Part shown: positions 1 through 4,943 of the stretch, one piece after another
How positions within the stretch are numbered: position 1 is the first letter of the stretch
Layout of the letters: each line of letters opens with the position of its first letter
From: CAZTLE01 sp964614415
Lineage (GTDB): Bacteria; Bacteroidota; Bacteroidia; Flavobacteriales; Flavobacteriaceae
DNA: 8,045 nucleotides
Assembly (NCBI GenBank): GCA_964614415.1
Contig: CAZTLE010000181.1
Coordinates: 1-8,045, forward strand
Direction: 5' to 3'
Made by a program: the position numbers and the translations under genes
Notes under the pieces: generated by a model
Told to the model about the DNA's origin: nothing
Seen by the model: only the letters and a program-made list of their open reading frames with translations
The model's database searches: none

Positions 1-3
1 CTC

Positions 4-31
4 TCCTCACTCCTCACTGCTCACTCCTCAT
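4..31. repeat. Heptamer tandem array 1 (TCCTCAC, 4 copies)
   Basis: Four head-to-tail 7-bp units are read directly: TCCTCAC at 4-10 and 11-17, TGCTCAC at 18-24 and TCCTCAT at 25-31. The strand is almost pure pyrimidine apart from the A of each unit. It lies downstream of the minus-strand kdsC gene and directly abuts a second array with another unit. The array may extend beyond the left edge of the window, since bases 1-3 (CTC) fit the same phase. No coding role is apparent. Confidence 0.85.
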
Positions 32-61
32 CTCTTCTCTCTTCTCTCTTCTCTCTTCTCT
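31..61. repeat. Heptamer tandem array 2 (TCTCTTC, 4 copies)
   Basis: Four perfect copies of TCTCTTC lie at 31-37, 38-44, 45-51 and 52-58, followed by a partial TCT. This strand is entirely C and T, so the duplex is a polypurine-polypyrimidine tract, a type of DNA able to form triplex structures. It shares the 7-bp period of its neighbours but not their unit sequence, which argues against simple drift from one array. Confidence 0.9.
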
Positions 62-64
62 TGA

Positions 65-99
65 TTCTTGGTTCTTGGTTCTTGGTTCCTGGCTCCTGG
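65..99. repeat. Heptamer tandem array 3 (TTCTTGG, 5 copies)
   Basis: Five units follow one another: TTCTTGG at 65-71, 72-78 and 79-85, then TTCCTGG at 86-92 and CTCCTGG at 93-99, followed by a partial TTC. The variants differ by one or two bases, so the right side has drifted. On the plus strand GG recurs exactly every 7 bases with 5-base loops, a pattern compatible with a weak two-tetrad G-quadruplex. Positions 100-157, between this array and the next, hold unique AT-rich sequence in which I see no gene or hairpin. Confidence 0.88.
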
Positions 100-157
100 T
101 TCTTTTTTTGGTTTGTCGTTCAAGCACGGATTTGTTAAGAGTAAAGTGTTATTTTTC

Positions 158-209
158 CTCACACCTCACACCTCACACCTCACACCTCACACCTCACACC
201 TCACACCTC
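158..209. repeat. Heptamer tandem array 4 (CTCACAC, 7 copies)
   Basis: Seven perfect copies of CTCACAC run from 158 to 206, followed by a partial CTC at 207-209. The array touches the stop codon of kdsC (minus strand, 211-209), so any read-through transcript of kdsC would carry GTGTGAG repeats straight after the stop. On the minus strand GG recurs every 7 bases. Perfect copies suggest recent expansion or active slippage, so copy number may vary between strains. The apparent plus-strand reading frame through the array is repeat-derived and continues antisense to kdsC, so I do not treat it as a gene. Confidence 0.93.
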
Positions 210-742
210 TAATCATACTTCGCACTGGCCTGTCCGTTCCATTTCCAGGCTCCCTGTACTTTCAGCACCTGTTCAATGATATCGCGTACACAGCCTTTTC
301 CGCCTTTTTTGTGGGAAACGTATTTGGATATGCTTTTGATCTCCGGAACGGCATCCTGCGGACAACAGGGGAGTCCAACCAATTTCATGACTTCATAGTC
401 CGGGATGTCATCACCCATAAAAATCGCGTTTTCCGACTTAATGTCATTTACTTCCAAATAAGCCTGCATCGTTTTAACCTTGTCATGAGCACCCAGGTGG
501 ATGTCGGTAACGCCCAGGCCTTTTAACCTCAATCGCACACCTTCGTTGGTCCCACCCGAAATTATGCAAATATTGAATCCTTGTTCCAGCGCCGTCTTCA
601 TGGCAAACCCGTCTTTGGTATTCATGGTGCGATACATTTCGCCGTTGGTAGTGATCATGATCGATCCGTCGGTTAGAACACCGTCAACGTCAAAAATAAA
701 GGTGGTTATATGCTGTAAATATTCCTTGTAACTACTTTCCAT
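209..742 (-). CDS. kdsC: KdsC-type HAD phosphatase (KDO 8-phosphate phosphatase)
   Basis: This gene encodes 177 residues, the usual size for KdsC, the cytoplasmic enzyme that removes phosphate from 3-deoxy-D-manno-octulosonate 8-phosphate to give KDO for lipopolysaccharide. HAD motifs are visible in order: DVDGVLTDG with nucleophile Asp18 and acid/base Asp20, then IISGG with Ser62, Lys88 in DKVK, and GDDIPD with Asp111, Asp112 and Asp115. There is no cap domain, as expected for C0 HAD tetramers. The tail (GCVRDIIEQVLKVQG and final SAKYD) matches my memory of Bacteroidota KdsC. I chose the ATG at 742; a TTG at 754 would add four residues, but the protein normally starts shortly before the first HAD strand. 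It overlaps the end of the DUF2520 gene by 11 bp, so translation is probably coupled. A heptamer array follows the stop. Substrate specificity rests on family resemblance. Confidence 0.9.
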   Translation of the reverse strand: MESSYKEYLQHITTFIFDVDGVLTDGSIMITTNGEMYRTMNTKDGFAMKTALEQGFNICIISGGTNEGVRLRLKGLGVTDIHLGAHDKVKTMQAYLEVNDIKSENAIFMGDDIPDYEVMKLVGLPCCPQDAVPEIKSISKYVSHKKGGKGCVRDIIEQVLKVQGAWKWNGQASAKYD

Positions 743-1490
743 AGGTTTTTCCAATCGCTTCCGTTAGTGCCGTGTAAAGCTCCTTATAGGGACTTCCGTC
801 CAGCAAATGTAGGTGATTTCCAATTGTTTTTTGATCGTGCCTTTTGGCTGGACCCGTTTGTGCTTCTTCCGGGGATAGTTGTTCGATTTTTCGGGCTGTC
901 TCGAAAATGAGGGGTTTCAAAAGATCAAACGGGAGTGACTGTTTGGTAAGAATATCATCACCTACGCGGTACAGATAATTGACGAAGTTGTTGACGAAGA
1001 CTGCTGCCAAATGAAGGGTGCCCCGTTGTTCAGAAGTAATTTCAGATACATTCCCGGTAAGTGCCTTCCCCAGAGAGCGCAGAAGTTCGAGATCTTCCCT
1101 GTTCTCAGCTTCAATACAAATTGGAATTCCGGTAAAGTCAATGTCCAGTTCCCTGGAAAAAGTTTGTAGCGGATAAAAAACGCCCCGTCGGTTTCTGGTG
1201 GACAACGAATCCATGGAAACACTACCTGAAGTGTGAACAACCAACCGATCATTGAACAACAACGAATCTGAAAAGTCGGCAATTGCATCATCGGTAATAG
1301 CCACGATATACAGATCAGCTTTCTTAAGTCTGGACAGGGAGGTAGTCGTTTCACCTGTCTTATCGAAAGGAAGAAGTGCTTCTTCGTTTCTACCGTAGAC
1401 CTGAATAATGGTAACCTCATCCAAAGCAGACATTGCTGTGTATATATGAGTAGCAACGTTACCGGTACCTAAAAGCACTACATCGATCAT
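732..1490 (-). CDS. Rossmann-like, DUF2520 domain-containing protein
   Basis: This 252-residue cytoplasmic protein starts with a Rossmann-fold dinucleotide-binding strand and loop, MIDVVLLGTGNVATH, with the glycine-rich GTGNVA at 8-13. Other visible motifs are HTSGS at 86-90, FYPLQTFS at 105-112, a helical LHLAAVFVNNF at 159-169, and QTGPAKRHD at 211-219. This order fits the COG5495/DUF2520 family, with an N-terminal NAD(P)-binding domain resembling F420-dependent NADP oxidoreductase and ProC, and a C-terminal helical DUF2520 domain. The physiological reaction is not established for the family, so no substrate is named. It is the first gene of a two-gene minus-strand unit and its stop lies inside the start region of kdsC. 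In many Bacteroidota, as I recall, a DUF2520 gene precedes kdsC, which supports a shared transcript. The ATG at 1490 lies directly before the first beta strand, so the start is secure. Confidence 0.88.
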   Translation of the reverse strand: MIDVVLLGTGNVATHIYTAMSALDEVTIIQVYGRNEEALLPFDKTGETTTSLSRLKKADLYIVAITDDAIADFSDSLLFNDRLVVHTSGSVSMDSLSTRNRRGVFYPLQTFSRELDIDFTGIPICIEAENREDLELLRSLGKALTGNVSEITSEQRGTLHLAAVFVNNFVNYLYRVGDDILTKQSLPFDLLKPLIFETARKIEQLSPEEAQTGPAKRHDQKTIGNHLHLLDGSPYKELYTALTEAIGKTYGK

Positions 1491-1575
1491 GTAGCGAAGG
1501 TAGTAACTTTTCGTGATCGGTTAACAGCTGAGTTTTTCATAATTTGAATGTGATTAAGCACTAACCTTTTCAATC
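1491..1575. promoter_or_regulatory. Divergent intergenic region between DUF2520 gene and lipoprotein gene
   Basis: These 85 bases separate two divergent genes and must hold the promoters for both. No perfect Bacteroidota -7 box (TAnnTTTG) is seen. The nearest plus-strand matches are TAACTTTT at 1504-1511 (one mismatch) and TAATTTG around 1540-1546 (one base short). On the minus strand TACCTTCG lies too close to the start at 1490 to be convincing. No clear Shine-Dalgarno sequence precedes either start. The promoter assignment rests on gene arrangement, not on a strong motif. Confidence 0.45.
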
Positions 1576-3033
1576 ATGAGATCAATTTCCAAAGCAGCGG
1601 GTCAACGTTTTGCAGCTCATGCACTAAGCATTACGCTTGTTCTAATGGTCATGCTAGCCTGCAAAGAATCAGAAGAGAAGCCCGAAACAATGCCCCCACC
1701 TCCTTTTCAGTCGGTCGAGATAGAGCGATTTTCAACCCCCGGAGGTAATGTTGATAGCATGCGCTTGTCAACGCGCATTGTTAAAACATTTGACGCCGAA
1801 GGCAAGGAAGAAAAATCTGTATACTATGCGGCCAACGGATCCATAATGATGCAATTCTTCAATGATTACAAGGGCGAGCAAAAATCACGGGTTAACTGGA
1901 GGAATAGGAAAGACTCTCTGATACGTTATGTGAACTACACATATGATACAGATGGCAGAGTCTATCAAACAGAATCATTCAATGCTAAGAATGAATTCCT
2001 GGAAGGATACAGACACATTTGGAAAGAGAATGGGACGATCGAGGAGAAGGCTCCCATTGTGGATGGACAACCCCAAAAGCGCAATGCGATCTACTTCTAC
2101 AACGATCAGGACGAATTCCGGAAGCTTCATGAATTTGACGAGAATGACAGTTTGTACTATATCGCCGTTTGGAAGTATACCAAAATGGACAGTCTCAACA
2201 ATTGGATTGAAAGGGAATTCATTGCCCGTGATACGCTAAGAAGAATTGAAAGGAGAACTATTAAGTACCAGGGCGAAGATACTGAAGCAAGCTACCCGCT
2301 ATTCTTCAAGGATCAACCGGCACCTCCCGGATTTGAGGAAACCTCCCCATCCTTTACATCCGATGGAGAAACCATGGTATTCGCAAGGTATGAAGATTGG
2401 GTTAAAAAGGTCCCCTATATCGCAACGAGAAGCGGTAACTCCTGGGTAAAAGAGCGACTCACATTTGCGGATACCTTGTACAACCTGGCTATTGCTCCGC
2501 GAGGAAACAGAATTGTATATAAGACGTTTGAGGGGGACGAAAATGAGACCACACGTACCTTCTATGTCGACAGAACCGAATCAGGTTGGGGAACGCCGGT
2601 GGAGATAGAGAGCCTGTATAATACAAATGCCGGATATTTTCAGATTATGGAAGATGGTGCGCTCTACTTTTTTGCGCGAAGCCCGGAACGAGGTATTTAT
2701 TATGTAGAACCGGATGGCAACGGTTCCTATATCGAAGCAGTCTGGCTGAGCGATAATGTGAGTCTGGAGGGTAGTGATTCGTTCGACATACTCATGCATC
2801 CGGAGGAGAATAAACTCATCATCACCCAGGCATACAGCACGGAGAAGTATCCTGATCGGGGAGAAATGGGCATGTATTACTACGAAAAGGTAAATGATGA
2901 GTGGCAACGAATCAAGAGATTACCAATTGAATATGCATGGGGTGCAAGCATTACGACAGACAAGGAATTTGTGTTTGTGAGAAATGGTAATTTGCGGTCA
3001 ATACCGCTTAATAAAATAGAAGTCGAATGGTAA
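1576..3033 (+). CDS. Lipoprotein with YD-like hairpins and PD40 beta-propeller
   Basis: This 485-residue protein starts with a basic N-terminus and hydrophobic segment (about residues 15-28) ending in MLAC, so Cys29 is the probable lipid-attachment residue. The following KESEEKPE is strongly acidic, resembling the signal that sends Bacteroidota lipoproteins to the cell surface. Residues about 63-235 contain repeated tyrosine/aspartate hairpins such as YTYDTDGRVY, similar to YD or RHS-like strands. Residues about 250-475 show five PD40-like blades, with cores at 255-270 (SPSFTSDGETMVFAR), 301-317, 352-368, 402-420 and 455-470. Most are followed by an outer strand with a bulky aromatic, for example FYVDRTESGWGTPVEI. 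No catalytic motif is visible, so it probably binds a ligand or partner. Its stop overlaps the start of the hydrolase gene, which suggests joint function. The lipobox is slightly relaxed (Met at -3). Confidence 0.8.
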   Translation: MRSISKAAGQRFAAHALSITLVLMVMLACKESEEKPETMPPPPFQSVEIERFSTPGGNVDSMRLSTRIVKTFDAEGKEEKSVYYAANGSIMMQFFNDYKGEQKSRVNWRNRKDSLIRYVNYTYDTDGRVYQTESFNAKNEFLEGYRHIWKENGTIEEKAPIVDGQPQKRNAIYFYNDQDEFRKLHEFDENDSLYYIAVWKYTKMDSLNNWIEREFIARDTLRRIERRTIKYQGEDTEASYPLFFKDQPAPPGFEETSPSFTSDGETMVFARYEDWVKKVPYIATRSGNSWVKERLTFADTLYNLAIAPRGNRIVYKTFEGDENETTRTFYVDRTESGWGTPVEIESLYNTNAGYFQIMEDGALYFFARSPERGIYYVEPDGNGSYIEAVWLSDNVSLEGSDSFDILMHPEENKLIITQAYSTEKYPDRGEMGMYYYEKVNDEWQRIKRLPIEYAWGASITTDKEFVFVRNGNLRSIPLNKIEVEW

Positions 3034-4382
3034 GAAGTCTAATATTTTTTAGCTGGTTCCTGTGGTCTCTAACGTTATCCGGACAATCAAGGCAGGATGA
3101 AGTTTTTGAATCTATGGAAGGGTACTGGGAAGGGGCCTTTCTCAAGAACAACAGCTATCAGAAGTTCGACGTACGATTCTACAAAGAGGAAGAAAAACTT
3201 CTTTCAATGCAGGTGATGGAAGAATGGCACCCACAATTTGGAGAGTTTGTTTTACCTGTCGAAATCGATTCATTGGGCCTGATTCGATTCAATACCGGTC
3301 TTGGTAAGGCAGTGATGCGAGTTGACAAAACTTCTCTTGAAATGATCGGGGAGTTGGAAGGACTTGTGCCGACAATATATGTGCATCTTAAAAAAGTACC
3401 ACAACCACCCGCTCCGGATTATAATACGGAAGAAGTGAGTATGACAAATGGCGCGATAATGTTAAAAGGCCACTTGCATGTACCCAATGCGCCCCGCACG
3501 AAAAACGCCATTGTAATTGTTGGAGGACGCGGATGCTATGCCGGTAGCACGAAATATGATTTGTATGCCAAACTGTTCCGCAAATATGGAATTAGCGTAC
3601 TGTCTTACAATAAGAGGGGCACGGGAGGATCGACCGGAGATTGTAATGAAGCGACAATTGATGACCTCGCTTCCGACCTAAAGGCGTGTCGGGAGTTCCT
3701 TGCCAATCACAAAAATGAATACGAAAAGATTGGCGTCCTGGGAAGTAGTGCAGGTGGATGGGTAATGCTTCGCGCTGCAGAAATGACCGACTTCAGTTTT
3801 TTAATCAGCGTTGTAGGGCCAGCGACTTCCGTTCGTGAGCAGCAATTACAGTCCATGGAATATGGCCTCGATTTTTATAAGCTTCCGGAGTCGGCAAAGG
3901 ATCAAATTCTTGAATACACGAATTTGATGTTTGACGCAAAGCCCAACCAACGCAATTACGACCGTTTCAACGCATTAATCAAGGAAGCGGAATCTATCGG
4001 TTGGAAGGAATTGCTGGATGACACAGACATTCCTTCGAGTCCGGAAGGAATAGCTGATCTCTGGGTGAGAAGGCATGATTTTGATCCTAAGAACAGCCTG
4101 GCCCAATTCTCAAATCCATACCTGGCATTGTATGGCGAGATTGATTGGATTGTACCATATAAAGAGAATATACGCCAGCTTGAATCTCTTTTTAAAGGAG
4201 ACCGTAGTGAATTTCTGCATACGGAGGTAATTAGAAATGCTGAACACGGCACAGAGGTGAAAGAGGACTACGTAGAACTGAGCGATAAGCACTCCTATTG
4301 GCGGTTTTTTAGAATCTCTCCTCAGGTACAGATCGAGCTAATAGCGTTTTTAAAAAGAAACAACTTGATATCCCGGGAGTAG
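3027..4382 (+). CDS. Exported serine alpha/beta-hydrolase (S9/acyl-esterase-like)
   Basis: This 451-residue protein has a hydrophobic N-terminal signal (about residues 3-18) with a likely cleavage before Gln20, so it is probably periplasmic or secreted. Residues about 25-122 form a beta-rich N-terminal domain (MEGYWEGAF onward) that I cannot name. From about 135 a full alpha/beta-hydrolase fold follows: GGRGC at 166-170 as likely oxyanion loop, SYNKRGTGGSTGD at 193-205, nucleophile elbow GSSAGG with Ser241, acid Asp373 in GEIDWIVP, and His407 in NAEHGTE. The triad is intact, so the enzyme should be active as an esterase or peptidase; the substrate is unknown. A helical insertion (about 270-350) probably forms a lid. 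The ATG lies within the 7-base overlap ATGGTAA with the upstream propeller gene, indicating translational coupling. A methyl esterase or S9-like peptidase are both possible. Confidence 0.85.
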   Translation: MVRSLIFFSWFLWSLTLSGQSRQDEVFESMEGYWEGAFLKNNSYQKFDVRFYKEEEKLLSMQVMEEWHPQFGEFVLPVEIDSLGLIRFNTGLGKAVMRVDKTSLEMIGELEGLVPTIYVHLKKVPQPPAPDYNTEEVSMTNGAIMLKGHLHVPNAPRTKNAIVIVGGRGCYAGSTKYDLYAKLFRKYGISVLSYNKRGTGGSTGDCNEATIDDLASDLKACREFLANHKNEYEKIGVLGSSAGGWVMLRAAEMTDFSFLISVVGPATSVREQQLQSMEYGLDFYKLPESAKDQILEYTNLMFDAKPNQRNYDRFNALIKEAESIGWKELLDDTDIPSSPEGIADLWVRRHDFDPKNSLAQFSNPYLALYGEIDWIVPYKENIRQLESLFKGDRSEFLHTEVIRNAEHGTEVKEDYVELSDKHSYWRFFRISPQVQIELIAFLKRNNLISRE

Positions 4383-4428
4383 AACTTTGACGCACTACAA
4401 ATAGATATGGTCTTTGATCGGTTCGTTG

Positions 4429-4436
4429 TAAATTTG
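4429..4436 (+). promoter_or_regulatory. Bacteroidota -7 promoter box before globin gene
   Basis: TAAATTTG is an exact match to the Bacteroidota housekeeping -7 consensus TAnnTTTG. It lies 37 bases before the globin start, which would leave a leader of roughly 30 bases. A well-placed -33 TTTG is not seen: candidates at 4386-4389 and 4413-4416 have the wrong spacing. The same ten bases, TAAATTTGCA, recur before ccsBA. Confidence 0.5.
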
Positions 4437-4473
4437 CAGAGGGACAATAGGTCAAAATTCAATTTTCTCGATT

Positions 4474-4860
4474 ATGGCGAAGACGGATATCAGTACGCGC
4501 GACGATGTGCACCAACTAGTTCGCACATTTTATGGCCGCGTTCGTAAAGACGATCTTTTGGGACCGATCTTCAACTCCGTTATTTCCGATTGGGAAGAGC
4601 ATTTTGAGCACCTTACTGATTTCTGGGAAAGCAATTTGTTCTTTCGGAAGAAATACGCCGGAGATCCCATGAAAAAACACATTGAGGTGGATCGGGCTCA
4701 TGGCGGCTCGATCAACGAGATGCATTTTGGAGTGTGGTTGAATTTGTGGTTTCAAACGGTTGATGAGTTATTTGAGGGTGAGCGCGCTACCATTGCCAAA
4801 AACAGAGCTCGCAATATGGGAACTTACATTCATCTCGCTATCTTTAAGGCCAGGAGCTAA
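4474..4860 (+). CDS. Group III truncated haemoglobin (2/2 globin)
   Basis: This 128-residue cytoplasmic protein has the size and pattern of group III truncated haemoglobins (COG2346), haem proteins that bind oxygen or nitric oxide. Visible features are the B-helix FYGRVRKDDLLGPIF with Phe19 and Tyr20 (position B10, distal ligand contact), HFEHLTDFWESNLF with His46 as a candidate E7 distal residue, and MHFGVWLNLWF with His84 as the likely proximal F8 haem ligand and Trp92 as the likely G8 tryptophan. These positions match closely those I recall for Campylobacter jejuni Ctb. The usual role proposed for the group is nitric oxide or oxygen chemistry linked to microaerobic respiration; that function is inferred here. 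It sits 91 bases after the hydrolase gene, has its own putative -7 box, and is followed after 83 bases by the cytochrome c assembly gene ccsBA, a context consistent with respiration. Confidence 0.92.
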   Translation: MAKTDISTRDDVHQLVRTFYGRVRKDDLLGPIFNSVISDWEEHFEHLTDFWESNLFFRKKYAGDPMKKHIEVDRAHGGSINEMHFGVWLNLWFQTVDELFEGERATIAKNRARNMGTYIHLAIFKARS

Positions 4861-4919
4861 CATTCTTTAAGCGATATAAATACACCTGATTTTAGTATGA
4901 AATTGTGCCGTCTATTACC

Positions 4920-4927
4920 TAAATTTG
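4920..4927 (+). promoter_or_regulatory. Bacteroidota -7 promoter box before ccsBA
   Basis: TAAATTTG matches the TAnnTTTG -7 consensus exactly and lies 16 bases before the ccsBA start. Transcription would begin only about ten bases before the ATG, giving a very short leader without a ribosome binding site, which is tolerated in this phylum. No good -33 TTTG is present at the expected distance; TTTTAG at 4890-4895 is a poor substitute. Confidence 0.5.
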
Positions 4928-4943
4928 CACCAAAATTCGCCTA

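Noticed and set aside
1..209. CRISPR array
   Set aside because: Units are 7 bp and directly adjacent, with no spacers and no cas genes nearby.
68..526. Plus-strand open frame of 152 codons across the heptamer arrays
   Set aside because: Its first third is translated repeat sequence (TPHTSHL over and over) and the rest is antisense to the well-supported kdsC gene.
962..1456. Minus-strand open frame of 164 codons
   Set aside because: It lies in another frame inside the DUF2520 gene, whose own frame carries clear family motifs; the alternative translation shows no recognisable domain.
1576..4382. Toxin-antitoxin or defence system formed by the overlapping gene pair
   Set aside because: Both products carry export signals, and the folds (PD40 propeller, serine hydrolase with full triad) point to extracytoplasmic processing instead of an intracellular toxin pair.
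4383..4473. Rho-independent terminator after the hydrolase gene
   Set aside because: No GC-rich hairpin followed by a T run was found in this gap or in 4861-4943, so transcript ends cannot be placed from sequence.
4516..4755. Minus-strand open frame opposite the globin gene
   Set aside because: It is fully antisense to a gene with clear haem-binding residues and shows no domain or promoter of its own.
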